Origin: Bacillota bacterium
Lineage (GTDB): Bacteria > Bacillota > Bacilli > Alicyclobacillales > SLC66
DNA: 9,404 nt
Assembly: GCA_021799325.1 (NCBI GenBank)
Contig: JAJZAS010000045.1
Span: forward strand, 1 to 9,404
Direction of reading: 5' to 3'
The position numbers and the translations under genes are program-made. The notes below the pieces were generated by a model. That model was not told the DNA's origin, made no database searches, and saw only the letters and a list, made by a program, of their open reading frames with translations. Shown one piece after another: positions 1 through 7,180 of the stretch (the first letter of the stretch is position 1; each line of letters opens with the position of its first letter).

Positions 1-184
1 TATTCCCATTGACAGACACCGAAAGCGTCACTTTCCGATCTTTTTGTGACAAAAATACTCGCACATTTTGCGCGAGTAAAAGCTGCACTGCATCGTCCAA
101 TTCCTGTTCCATACCTTGTATTTTCGTCATATCTAACATTCGATGAAATGGTAATGTCCCCGTAACCGCTAGATCCGACTGCAA
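1..184 (-). CDS. 5' end of an unidentified gene, possibly polC (DNA polymerase III alpha, Gram-positive type)
   Basis: An open frame enters from the left edge; about 61 codons lie inside the window. I place the start at a TTG (182-184) because a strong Shine-Dalgarno (GGAGAGAGG, 195-203) sits 10 nt upstream. An in-frame ATG at 218-220 has no properly spaced ribosome site. The visible protein begins MQSDLAVTGTLPFHRMLD and later reads VRVFLSQKDRKVTLSVSV, a beta-strand-like stretch. In Bacillus the genes after rasP are proS and polC. The start does not look like ProS. The N-terminal region of PolC is poorly conserved and could look like this, with a helical segment followed by a beta stretch, but no diagnostic PolC motif is inside the window. 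The gene lies 38 nt after rseP with no terminator between, so it is probably in the same operon. The reading frame is well supported; the identity is inferred from gene order. Confidence 0.5.
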   Translation of the reverse strand, partial: MQSDLAVTGTLPFHRMLDMTKIQGMEQELDDAVQLLLAQNVRVFLSQKDRKVTLSVSVNGN

Positions 185-194
185 AGATAAGTCG

Positions 195-203
195 CCTCTC
201 TCC
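195..203 (-). promoter_or_regulatory. Ribosome binding site that decides a TTG start
   Basis: The minus strand reads GGAGAGAGG, complementary to the 16S 3' end, 10 nt before TTG at 182-184. It favours this start over the in-frame ATG at 218-220, which directly abuts the rseP stop region and lacks a spaced site. Confidence 0.55.
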
Positions 204-222
204 AGAAAAAAATCATCCATCC

Positions 223-1485
223 TTAGAAAAGTTGTGTCACATCCAGGTAGGTTCGAAATACTGTGAACAGGATCAAAATGGCAAACCCAATTGCGTGCAC
301 TAGATACTCTTTCCTTGGGTCAATGGGTTTCCCACGTATTCCTTCCACCAGCATGAATAAAAACCGACTGCCATCTAGTGCCGGGATCGGCAATAAATTA
401 AAAATCGCTAAATTCAAACTGAGAACCGCCGTCAGATTCACGAGGTTGAGCATCCCAAGCTGTGCCTGTTGCCCAATGACAGCAACAATTTTAACGGGCC
501 CTCCCATATCTTTGACAAATGCATTCTTATGCGTAAAAAGGTTGCCAAGCGCATCAAAAATGAGTTGCGTATAGCTCCAGGTTTGCGTAACGCCACCGGT
601 TATCGCCATCGCCGGTCCGTGAACTGTGGCAGGAGAAACGCCAATAAATCCAACCCCTTGACTGTCTTTCTCCGGACGAACAGGTAAATTAAAGGTTTTT
701 CCTTTTCGCTCAATTTTTAATTGTACTGTATGATTGGGATTCCCTTGAATCGCCATCACAAATTGATTCCAATTCGTCATCGTCTGACCATTCACTGCTT
801 CGAGCACATCACCCGCATGAAGCCCGGCGCTTGCTGCAGGCGTGTTGGGTACCACCGAGGCAATCGCAGGAGGAGTTTTGGGGGCTCCAATCACCCCGAC
901 AACAATAGCAAAAAGCACCACCGTCAGTACTACATTCATAAAAGGTCCTGCAAGCACGATCGCCATTCTCGCTAACAACGGTTTCTGGTGCATTTGTCGA
1001 TCGGGAGGTGCGAGCGGAATTTTGTCTTTTCCGTTTAGCAGAATGGCTTTTTTGGAAATTGGGTAGGAGACCACACCGTCCTGCAATTGCAAGGTCATGG
1101 TATAGTCGTGCTGCATTTCCACCTGCTTCAATTCACCCTGAATGCCATTGGGAAGGCCTCGCGGGTCGCTAATTTCAGTGATTTCTCCCGCATCGTTCAC
1201 GTGGACAGACAGTGTTTCGCCCATTTTGAAAAGTTGCTCTTGTGGCACTTCACCTGCCAACATGACGTAACCGCCGAGTGGAAACAATCGGATGGAGTAC
1301 TCCGTCTCCCCCTTTTTAAAACGAAAAAGAGCCGGTCCAAACCCGATCGCAAAGCGTGGCACTAATACCCCTGCTTTTTTTGCTACGATAAAATGGCCAA
1401 ACTCGTGAATCGTTACCAAAACCATGAACACCACGATAACGGCGATAATGGACTTCAGTCCACCGGTAAGCAGCCAAGCGATCAC
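223..1485 (-). CDS. rseP: Site-2 intramembrane zinc metalloprotease RseP/RasP
   Basis: This is a membrane zinc protease that cuts transmembrane segments of its substrates. In Bacillus subtilis the homologue RasP (YluC) degrades anti-sigma factor RsiW after a first cut, and also acts on FtsL and signal peptide remnants. The 420-residue protein has an N-terminal membrane helix with the zinc motif HEFGH (residues 27-31). It then has an extended loop typical of Bacilli members (about 75-165), a second hydrophobic segment (about 172-197), one PDZ domain (about 200-272), and C-terminal helices carrying NLLPIPALDG (363-372), whose aspartate is the third zinc ligand. All catalytic residues are present and the length is normal for the family. 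The start is GTG, and its first bases overlap the dxr stop as GTGA (1482-1485). A Shine-Dalgarno GGGGAGGG lies 7 nt upstream inside dxr, so translation is probably coupled to dxr. Confidence 0.97.
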   Translation of the reverse strand: MIAWLLTGGLKSIIAVIVVFMVLVTIHEFGHFIVAKKAGVLVPRFAIGFGPALFRFKKGETEYSIRLFPLGGYVMLAGEVPQEQLFKMGETLSVHVNDAGEITEISDPRGLPNGIQGELKQVEMQHDYTMTLQLQDGVVSYPISKKAILLNGKDKIPLAPPDRQMHQKPLLARMAIVLAGPFMNVVLTVVLFAIVVGVIGAPKTPPAIASVVPNTPAASAGLHAGDVLEAVNGQTMTNWNQFVMAIQGNPNHTVQLKIERKGKTFNLPVRPEKDSQGVGFIGVSPATVHGPAMAITGGVTQTWSYTQLIFDALGNLFTHKNAFVKDMGGPVKIVAVIGQQAQLGMLNLVNLTAVLSLNLAIFNLLPIPALDGSRFLFMLVEGIRGKPIDPRKEYLVHAIGFAILILFTVFRTYLDVTQLF

Positions 1486-2651
1486 GAGAAAGCCCTCCCC
1501 TCACGGATAAGTCTGGCAGCTTCCATTCTCGCCCAAGCGTCTATTTCCATCACCTGATCCAATGTAGGCGATGAGATGGGATCATGCGCGTCCAGCGTAC
1601 GCATCACTGTTTCAACAATTTGGTGGTAAGGTAATTGTTCATCAAGAAACGCCATCACCGCTGCCTCATTCGCTGCATTAAACACTGCCGGATAGGTACC
1701 TCCCGTCCGTCCACAATGGTACGCAAGGTCAAGCGCCGGAAAGGTTTCCCGGTCCGGTTGTTCAAAGGTTAGCGAACTGATCACAGCGAGATCAAGTGGA
1801 TTCCAAGACGACTTTACCCTTATATTGCCGCCGTAGAGCGCAAACTGAATGGGGATTCTCATGTCTGCTGAACCCAATTGGGCCATGACTGCACCATCCT
1901 GGTAATATACCATCGAATGGATGATACTTTGCGGATGAATCAGCACATCAATTTGATCATAAGGCGTGTGATACAGATAATGGGCCTCAATAATCTCAAA
2001 GCCCTTATTCACTAAAGTCGAGGAATCGACAGTGATTTTAGCACCCATTTTCCAGGTGGGATGAGCGAGAGCGTTGGATATTGTTACGTTTTTTAACATT
2101 TCTTTAGTATAGCCACGAAACGGCCCGCCTGAAGCCGTCAACACCAATTTCTGTACACTGTTCATTTCGTTGCCGAGCAGGCATTGCCAAATCGCAGAAT
2201 GCTCCGAATCCACCGGGATCACCTGTGACTTGCCAACCTCTGCCGCTTGCCATACCAGTTCACCCGCTGCCACTAATGTTTCTTTATTGGCGAGTGCCAC
2301 GTCCTTACCGTGCTCCAGTGCGACAATGGTAGGCATGATGCCAACGGCTCCCACGACAGCATTGACCACCATATCGACACCAGTCCAGGTTGCTGCTGCA
2401 ATAAGCCCTTCGATGCCATGTCCCACATCCACCGCATATGGTGATTCGCGCTTAATTTTTTCGGCTTGCTCTTCGTCGCGAACTCCTACAAACTCTGGAC
2501 GAAATTCACGAATAAATTCAATCAATAGATCCGTCTGTCGGTTGGCAGTCATGGCTACTACGCGAAAATCTTCCGGATGTGCACGCACCACATCCAGTGT
2601 TTGCGTTCCAATCGAGCCTGTTGAGCCTATGATTGCAATGGATTTTTGCAA
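1482..2651 (-). CDS. dxr: 1-deoxy-D-xylulose 5-phosphate reductoisomerase (MEP pathway)
   Basis: The enzyme converts 1-deoxy-D-xylulose 5-phosphate to 2-C-methyl-D-erythritol 4-phosphate with NADPH, the committed step of the MEP isoprenoid pathway, in the cytosol. The protein has 389 residues, the usual length. It shows the NADPH-binding GSTGSIG (9-15), ANKETLVAAGE (121-131), the metal ligands in PVDSEHSAIW (D148, E150), TASGGPF (172-178), and NKGFEIIEAH with the third metal ligand E219. The start is TTG at 2649-2651. There is no ATG or GTG close by in frame, and the nucleotide-binding motif must follow within a few residues. The ribosome site is weak (GGGG, 11 nt upstream), so expression may be modest or coupled to cdsA 28 nt upstream. 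Its end product, isopentenyl diphosphate, is a substrate of UppS, encoded in the same cluster. Confidence 0.97.
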   Translation of the reverse strand: MQKSIAIIGSTGSIGTQTLDVVRAHPEDFRVVAMTANRQTDLLIEFIREFRPEFVGVRDEEQAEKIKRESPYAVDVGHGIEGLIAAATWTGVDMVVNAVVGAVGIMPTIVALEHGKDVALANKETLVAAGELVWQAAEVGKSQVIPVDSEHSAIWQCLLGNEMNSVQKLVLTASGGPFRGYTKEMLKNVTISNALAHPTWKMGAKITVDSSTLVNKGFEIIEAHYLYHTPYDQIDVLIHPQSIIHSMVYYQDGAVMAQLGSADMRIPIQFALYGGNIRVKSSWNPLDLAVISSLTFEQPDRETFPALDLAYHCGRTGGTYPAVFNAANEAAVMAFLDEQLPYHQIVETVMRTLDAHDPISSPTLDQVMEIDAWARMEAARLIREGRAFS

Positions 2652-2679
2652 TGAACTGAATGCCCCGCTTTCTTTTCCC

Positions 2680-3459
2680 TCACTTAAATAACCATATAAT
2701 TAAATGATATGCGATGGGCGCAGCAAGGAGCAAGCTGTCAAATCGGTCAAGAACGCCACCATGGCCCGGTAATATCCAGCCAGAATCCTTCACCTCGTAA
2801 TTACGCTTCAAGGCGGATTCCACAAGGTCGCCGATTTGTCCGGCAATAGAAATCACCGCACCAATACTCGCAAATTGCCACCATAAATGAAAGCCGTTTT
2901 TCACACTCAAGCTGCCAAATATCGCGGCGACGACAATCGCCAATATAAAACCGCCTATCGCACCAGAGACAGTTTTTTTTGGACTCACCTCCGGCATCAA
3001 CTTACGCCCACCAAAAGCTCGTCCCACAAAAAAAGCGCCTGTATCTGTCGCCCATATGGCAAAAAAAACAAGCAATACCCATGTGAATCCATAATTCATA
3101 TGCCGAAGGTCCAGCAACGTTCGGAATGCATAACTGGAATACAGTGCCCCAGCAAAAAGCACCCCCGCACCAGCAAAGGAAAATTGCTTTCTCCTGACGA
3201 TCGTTAGCGCCAACAGCAAATAGAAGAGGACATACCAAAATCGTTCAAAAGCCGGCCATATCACCATCAGCACGGTGTACAATACGGCAACTACACTTTC
3301 CACGCTCCATAGTGGCACCTTCATCATGGTGCCAATCTCCAGTGTGCTGATTGCCGCAATCACAGCAAAAAAAATAGCCAACCATATGCCGCCCAAATTG
3401 ACAGCGACAAAGATTAAGACCGCTCCGATCACAGCTGTTATCACACGCTGACGTAACAT
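2680..3459 (-). CDS. cdsA: Phosphatidate cytidylyltransferase (CDP-diacylglycerol synthase)
   Basis: This integral membrane enzyme makes CDP-diacylglycerol from CTP and phosphatidic acid, the branch point to phosphatidylglycerol, cardiolipin and phosphatidylethanolamine. The protein has 259 residues and is hydrophobic almost throughout, with roughly seven to eight membrane segments. The family signature lies at residues 215-241: it begins SALKRNYEVKDSG and ends PGHGGVLDRFD, so the metal-binding aspartates and the HGG motif are intact. The start ATG follows the uppS stop by 8 nt, with GAGGTGA just upstream overlapping that stop, which suggests coupled translation. The neighbours uppS and dxr also serve envelope precursor synthesis. 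Confidence 0.97.
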   Translation of the reverse strand: MLRQRVITAVIGAVLIFVAVNLGGIWLAIFFAVIAAISTLEIGTMMKVPLWSVESVVAVLYTVLMVIWPAFERFWYVLFYLLLALTIVRRKQFSFAGAGVLFAGALYSSYAFRTLLDLRHMNYGFTWVLLVFFAIWATDTGAFFVGRAFGGRKLMPEVSPKKTVSGAIGGFILAIVVAAIFGSLSVKNGFHLWWQFASIGAVISIAGQIGDLVESALKRNYEVKDSGWILPGHGGVLDRFDSLLLAAPIAYHLIIWLFK

Positions 3460-3467
3460 GGTTCACC

Positions 3468-4238
3468 TCATTTTAACCCGCCATACCGCCGTTCCCTGGC
3501 GTTATAGGCCCGTATGGCGTCTTCCAGGTGCCGACGTTTGAATTCCGGCCACATTTCCTCTACAAAGTATAGTTCAGTATACGCAATTTGCCACAATAAA
3601 AAATTACTTATTCGTTGATCCCCTGATGTCCTGATGAGCAAATCGGGATCGGGTATCCCTTTGGTTGCAAGCGCATCGCTAAATGTTTCTTCGTTGATCT
3701 CTTCTGGTTTTAATTTCCCCAAAGCCGTCAATTCGGAAATTGCTTGTACAGCTTTTATAATTTCCCTACGGCTACCGTAATTCAAGGCAAATTGCAGCCT
3801 TAATCCAGAGTTGGAAGCTGTCAATTGCAAGGCGCGATTGACAGTCGCCTGAGTGGGTGCCGGCAACTCAGTAGTGTCACCTAGAATGGTGATCCGCACA
3901 TTGCGTTCCACCAGTTCTTCAATATCCAATGCAAAAAATTCGTCAACTAAACGCCATAAATATTCGATTTCTTGTCGGGGTCTCTTCCAGTTTTCAGTAG
4001 AGAAAGAATACAGGGTTAAATACTTGACTCCCAAATCGTCACAAGCTCTCACCACTTCGCGCATTGCAAGCATACCGGAATGATGACCCGCGATACGGGG
4101 AAGCCCCCTAGCCTTGGCCCATCGCCCATTCCCGTCCATGATAATCGCTATATGATCAGGAACCTGTTGAATAATCTGATGTTGATTTTCTGTTGTGGCC
4201 GAATCCTGTCGCTTACGTCTTATCCCAAACGGCCTCAT
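3468..4238 (-). CDS. uppS: Undecaprenyl diphosphate synthase (cis-prenyltransferase)
   Basis: The enzyme adds eight isopentenyl units in cis to farnesyl diphosphate, giving undecaprenyl diphosphate, the lipid carrier precursor for peptidoglycan and teichoic acids. The protein has 256 residues, normal for Bacillota. Motifs in order are MDGNGRWA (34-41, catalytic aspartate D35), GHHSGM (51-56), YSFSTENWKRP (77-87), FALNYGSRREI (150-160) and DLLIRTSGDQRISNF (199-213). The last is followed by AYTELYF with the Mg-binding glutamate E222. The residue after TSG is aspartate (D207), where most family members have glutamate; this is a conservative change. The first 25 or so residues are a basic, polar extension without motif. 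ATG is preceded by GGAGG at 8 nt spacing, and the gap from frr is 37 nt. Confidence 0.97.
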   Translation of the reverse strand: MRPFGIRRKRQDSATTENQHQIIQQVPDHIAIIMDGNGRWAKARGLPRIAGHHSGMLAMREVVRACDDLGVKYLTLYSFSTENWKRPRQEIEYLWRLVDEFFALDIEELVERNVRITILGDTTELPAPTQATVNRALQLTASNSGLRLQFALNYGSRREIIKAVQAISELTALGKLKPEEINEETFSDALATKGIPDPDLLIRTSGDQRISNFLLWQIAYTELYFVEEMWPEFKRRHLEDAIRAYNARERRYGGLK

Positions 4239-4275
4239 CCAAGTATCCTCCAGAACCGTACACTTCTAACTACCA

Positions 4276-4833
4276 CTATACTTCCAATAATTCTTTTTCT
4301 TTTAAGCTTAATAACCGATCCACTTCCGCCACTGTCTTATCCGTAATTTCCTGGACTTTCTCTTGTAATCGATGACTTTCATCCTCAGAAATGAGGGATT
4401 GCTTTTCGGTTTTTTTTATGTCTTCGTTAGTATCCCGTCGAACATTGCGAATGGCTACACGAGCTTCTTCCGCCATTTTTTTAATCATTTTGGTAAGATC
4501 AAGCCTGCGTTCTTCAGTCAGCTGCGGGATAGACAAACGAATCACAGAACCATCATTGGTTGGCGCCAATCCCAAATCAGACTTCAAAATGGCTTTTTCA
4601 ATATCATGCAACGTACTCTTATCCCACGGTTGAATAACGAGTAAGCGCGGTTCAGGTACTTGAATATTAGCCAATTGATTGATCGGAGTGGGCGTTCCAT
4701 AGTAGTCCACTTGTACTTTATCCAAAAGCGATGGTGTGGCTCGACCTGCCCTAACCGTAGTAAAATCCCGTTTTAAGGATGATACGCACTTATCCATGCG
4801 ATCTTCTGCTTCTTTGAGATGATTTTCACTCAC
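4276..4833 (-). CDS. frr: Ribosome recycling factor
   Basis: RRF splits post-termination ribosomes together with EF-G. The 185-residue protein has the normal family length and the two-domain layout: a long three-helix bundle formed by both ends, and a small beta domain around residues 32-105 containing RAGRATPSLL (28-37) and YYGTPTPINQLA (44-55). The conserved basic helix reads VAIRNVRRD, containing the arginines that contact 23S rRNA. The start is GTG (4831-4833). It overlaps the pyrH stop as GTGA, with AGGAGGG 7 nt upstream inside the end of pyrH, so the two genes are probably translationally coupled. pyrH-frr is a classic pair across bacteria. Confidence 0.98.
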   Translation of the reverse strand: MSENHLKEAEDRMDKCVSSLKRDFTTVRAGRATPSLLDKVQVDYYGTPTPINQLANIQVPEPRLLVIQPWDKSTLHDIEKAILKSDLGLAPTNDGSVIRLSIPQLTEERRLDLTKMIKKMAEEARVAIRNVRRDTNEDIKKTEKQSLISEDESHRLQEKVQEITDKTVAEVDRLLSLKEKELLEV

Positions 4834-5558
4834 ACTAAGTCCCTCCTGACAATGGTGCCTATAGGTTCACCCATGACAGCACGCCTGATGTTACCAGATT
4901 CAGTGATCGAAAACACCAGTATCGGTATGTTGTTATCCATACAAAGCGAGGTGGCAGTAGCATCCATCACCCCTAACCCTTGATTGAGTACAGTCATGAA
5001 ATTTAACGTTTCATATTTAACGGCCTCTGGATCTTTCTGAGGATCTGCCGAATACACGCCATCCACACCATTTTTGGCCATGAGGATAACCTCTGCGTCA
5101 ATTTCCGCTGCCCTGAGGGCAGCAGCAGTATCTGTAGAGAAAAACGGATTTCCTGTCCCGCCTGCAAAAATCACCACACGGTTTTTCTCCAGATGCCTAA
5201 TGGCTCTTCGACGTATGTACGGTTCTGCAACCTGTCGCATTTCTATCGACGTCTGAACCCGCGTGACAACATCCAATCTTTCCAGCGCATCCTGCAACGC
5301 TAACGCATTTAACACGGTGGCAAGCATCCCCATATAATCAGCATGGGCACGATCCATTCCTTCGTCACTTGCTTTCACGCCACGCCAGATATTCCCCCCG
5401 CCAACGACCACCGAAACCTGAACTCCCAGTTGAGTCACTTCACGAATTTGTTCTGCCACCGATTTGATCACTTCTGGGGAAATTCCGAATCCTTCGTTTC
5501 CGGCAAGTGCTTCTCCGCTTAATTTTAGCACAACACGCTTATACTTAGCCTCAACCAT
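4830..5558 (-). CDS. pyrH: Uridylate (UMP) kinase
   Basis: PyrH phosphorylates UMP to UDP with ATP. It belongs to the amino-acid kinase fold and in bacteria is a hexamer, typically activated by GTP and inhibited by UTP. With the start at 5558 the protein has 242 residues. Visible motifs are LKLSGEALAG (11-20), GGGNIWRG (53-60), AGGTGNPFFSTDTAAALRA (132-150), AKNGVDGVYSADP (161-173) and MDATATSLCMDNNIPI (198-213). I chose ATG 5556-5558 (MVEAKYKR) because GGGGGG lies 5 nt upstream. A longer frame reaching 5573 would put the ribosome site inside the gene. The 87-nt gap from tsf holds a strong hairpin. The frr gene follows with a 4-nt overlap. Confidence 0.97.
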   Translation of the reverse strand: MVEAKYKRVVLKLSGEALAGNEGFGISPEVIKSVAEQIREVTQLGVQVSVVVGGGNIWRGVKASDEGMDRAHADYMGMLATVLNALALQDALERLDVVTRVQTSIEMRQVAEPYIRRRAIRHLEKNRVVIFAGGTGNPFFSTDTAAALRAAEIDAEVILMAKNGVDGVYSADPQKDPEAVKYETLNFMTVLNQGLGVMDATATSLCMDNNIPILVFSITESGNIRRAVMGEPIGTIVRRDLV

Positions 5559-5563
5559 AACAT

Positions 5564-5569
5564 CCCCCC
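5564..5569 (-). promoter_or_regulatory. pyrH ribosome binding site (G6 run) with an out-of-frame ATG between it and the start
   Basis: The minus strand reads GGGGGG, then ATGTT, then the pyrH ATG. The intervening ATG (5561-5563) opens a 12-codon out-of-frame ORF that overlaps the pyrH start. It abuts the G run with no spacing and so is probably not used. The site supports MVEAKYKR as the real N-terminus. Confidence 0.5.
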
Positions 5570-5587
5570 GCAAGTTCTTAACGATGG

Positions 5588-5615
5588 TAAATTGGGCGCT
5601 TTCGCGCCCAATTTA
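5588..5615 (-). repeat. Perfect 12-bp inverted repeat with a 4-nt loop between tsf and pyrH
   Basis: In the transcribed sense the stem TAAATTGGGCGC is followed by a GAAA loop and its exact complement: 12 paired bases with a GC-rich core and a stable GNRA tetraloop. The sequence after the stem is ACCATCG, without a U run, so it is not a canonical intrinsic terminator. Position and orientation fit an intercistronic stability or processing hairpin that could set different levels for rpsB-tsf and the downstream genes. Function is inferred; the structure itself is plain in the sequence. Confidence 0.8.
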
Positions 5616-5646
5616 TGATAAAACTCATCATTTTTCCATGACACTG

Positions 5647-6300
5647 TTATTTTTTTACCTGTGCCATAACCTCTGCGACAAAATCATCTTGTTTCTTTTC
5701 CAATCCTTCGCCCATTTCATACCTTACAAAACGGCGTATGGATATGTTTTCTCCAATCTTGGCAATCATCTGATTGACTAGCTCGCTGATTGTCACTGAA
5801 GGATCCTTGACAAACGCCTGATCAATCAAGCAAAGCTCACGAAGATACTTATCGACTTTACCAGCAACAATTTTATCGACAATGTGTTCGGGTTTCCCCT
5901 CATTCAACGTCTGCTGACGGAAAATTTCTGTTTCATGGTCGACAACATCCTGCGGAATGTCTTCACGCTTCAAGTATTCCGGTCTAGTCGCCGCAATGTG
6001 CATCGCGATATCGCGGACAAACAGTCTGAAATCTTCCGTTTTTGCGACAAAGTCGGTTTCGCAGTTTACTTCAACTAACACGCCAATCCTGCCACCTGCA
6101 TGGATGTAGGATTCAACGACACCCTCCGCAGCAATTCTTCCTGCCTTTTTCGCAGCGGAAGACAATCCTTGTTCACGTAAAATTTCAATTGCTTTCTCCA
6201 TATTACCTTCGGATTTTTCCAACGCCTTTTTGCAATCAAGCATGCCGGCTCCTGTTTTTTCCCGAAGTTCTTTTACCATACTTGCAGTCACTGCTGGCAT
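5647..6300 (-). CDS. tsf: Elongation factor Ts (short form)
   Basis: EF-Ts exchanges GDP for GTP on EF-Tu. I start it at ATG 6298-6300 (MPAVTASMVKEL), with AGGAG 8 nt upstream. The in-frame GTG at 6307-6309 overlaps that ribosome site and is unlikely. The protein has 217 residues. It has an N-terminal UBA-like domain (about 5-39, with TGAGMLDCKKAL at 16-27) and a core with VNCETDFVA (78-86), whose TDFV contacts the EF-Tu nucleotide site. It then has a short linker and a single C-terminal core subdomain ending in a helical tail. B. subtilis and E. coli EF-Ts are near 290 residues. This is the shorter architecture also seen in Thermus and many Clostridia, with one dimerisation-type subdomain, and it is not a truncation by mutation. 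The gene is 62 nt after rpsB, its usual partner. Confidence 0.97.
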   Translation of the reverse strand: MPAVTASMVKELREKTGAGMLDCKKALEKSEGNMEKAIEILREQGLSSAAKKAGRIAAEGVVESYIHAGGRIGVLVEVNCETDFVAKTEDFRLFVRDIAMHIAATRPEYLKREDIPQDVVDHETEIFRQQTLNEGKPEHIVDKIVAGKVDKYLRELCLIDQAFVKDPSVTISELVNQMIAKIGENISIRRFVRYEMGEGLEKKQDDFVAEVMAQVKK

Positions 6301-6308
6301 GATTTTCA

Positions 6309-6313
6309 CTCCT
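6309..6313 (-). promoter_or_regulatory. tsf ribosome binding site
   Basis: AGGAG on the minus strand is 8 nt before ATG 6298-6300. It fixes the EF-Ts start at MPAVTASMV, the N-terminus usual in this family, rather than at the GTG inside the site itself. Confidence 0.7.
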
Positions 6314-6362
6314 ATTCAACCTGCAAAAAAATAATGAACTGGCCGCTATTACTTCCTGCTTA

Positions 6363-7076
6363 TTAAACGCCAACTTCCTCGGGTTCTTCTTCTCCGCCTT
6401 GGCGTCCTTCAAGAATGGCATCTGCCATCTTACCGCAGAGCAATTTGACAGCACGAATCGCATCATCATTACCAGGGATCACATAATCGATTTCGTCTGG
6501 GTCGCAGTTGGTGTCTACAATTCCCACGATCGGAATACCAAGCTTGCGAGCTTCTGCTACGGCAATTCTCTCTTTGCGAGGGTCAATGACAAAAAGTGCA
6601 CCTGGGAGTTTCTCCATGTTCTTGATACCGCCGAGAAATTTCTCCAGTCTGTCTTTTTCCTTGCGAAGCAAAATGACTTCTTTTTTAGGAAGAACATCAA
6701 ACGTACCGTCTTCTTCCATTTTTTCGAGTGCGCGCAGGCGGTCAATCCGTTTTTGAATGGTGTTGAAGTTAGTCAAGGTACCGCCTAACCAACGCTGATT
6801 GACAAAATAACTGTCAGATCGGATGGATTCCTCTCTCACTGACTCCTGCGCCTGCTTTTTGGTACCGACAAACAGGATTGATTTGCCTTCCGCAGCGACT
6901 TCGCGGACAAAGTTATAGGCTTCTTCGACTTTCTTCACGGTTTTCTGAAGATCGATGATGTAAATCCCGTTCCGTTCCGTAAAGATGTATTTCTCCATTT
7001 TCGGATTCCAGCGGCGGGTCTGATGACCAAAGTGCACACCAGCCTCCAGCAATTGTTTCATTGATATGACTGCCAT
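6363..7076 (-). CDS. rpsB: 30S ribosomal protein S2
   Basis: S2 binds late to the 30S subunit, at the junction of head and body, and is needed for S1 or mRNA docking in many bacteria. The protein has 237 residues, typical for Bacillota. The N-terminus MAVISMKQLLEAGVHFGHQT is followed by RRWNPKM, the family hallmark. LFVGTKKQAQ, RWLGGTLTNF, PGALFVIDPRKE and GIVDTNCDPDEIDYVIPGND follow in the expected order. The acidic tail (GEEEPEEVGV) is usual. ATG is preceded by GAAGGGAGA with good spacing. A promoter and folded leader lie directly upstream, making this the likely first gene of the main operon, although read-through from the motility genes is also possible. Confidence 0.98.
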   Translation of the reverse strand: MAVISMKQLLEAGVHFGHQTRRWNPKMEKYIFTERNGIYIIDLQKTVKKVEEAYNFVREVAAEGKSILFVGTKKQAQESVREESIRSDSYFVNQRWLGGTLTNFNTIQKRIDRLRALEKMEEDGTFDVLPKKEVILLRKEKDRLEKFLGGIKNMEKLPGALFVIDPRKERIAVAEARKLGIPIVGIVDTNCDPDEIDYVIPGNDDAIRAVKLLCGKMADAILEGRQGGEEEPEEVGV

Positions 7077-7175
7077 TTCAATTCTCCCTTCAAGTTGGCC
7101 CTCCGTCAGTTTCTTCAGAACGGTCCCCTGCTTGCGCAGACTTAACCTTCCTCAACCAACGTGTGATTTTCACCT
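7077..7175 (-). promoter_or_regulatory. Structured rpsB leader, candidate S2-responsive regulatory RNA
   Basis: Between the predicted transcription start (about 7175) and rpsB, the RNA can form a three-way arrangement. An outer helix GTTGG/CCAAC (7156-7160 with 7094-7098) closes two hairpins. These are CTGC-GCAA-GCAG (7128-7139, GNRA loop) and CCGTT/GACGG (7119-7123 with 7103-7107). The outer helix ends just before the ribosome site. A further pairing of TTAAG, inside the junction, with CUUGA next to the Shine-Dalgarno would make a pseudoknot near the site. Autoregulation of rpsB by S2 through a leader is known in gammaproteobacteria. Whether this leader is homologous is not known. The pairings were read by eye, not computed. 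Confidence 0.45.
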
Positions 7176-7180
7176 GCAAG

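Noticed and set aside
218..220. ATG as the start of the left-edge gene (MDDFFLERG).
   Set aside because: It sits 2 nt after the rseP stop with no spaced ribosome site, while a strong Shine-Dalgarno serves the in-frame TTG at 182-184.
2170..2691. A 173-residue plus-strand open frame opposite dxr.
   Set aside because: It lies almost entirely antisense to a clear DXR gene, its composition is Ser/Thr/Pro-rich as expected for a mirror frame, and it has no family motif. The other plus-strand frames in the window were rejected on the same grounds.
5588..5615. The tsf-pyrH hairpin as an intrinsic terminator.
   Set aside because: No U run follows the stem on either strand, and essential genes lie directly downstream with no visible new promoter.
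6301..6362. The rpsB-tsf gap as an attenuator.
   Set aside because: A T7 run is present, but no stable stem precedes it, so I see only the tsf ribosome site there.
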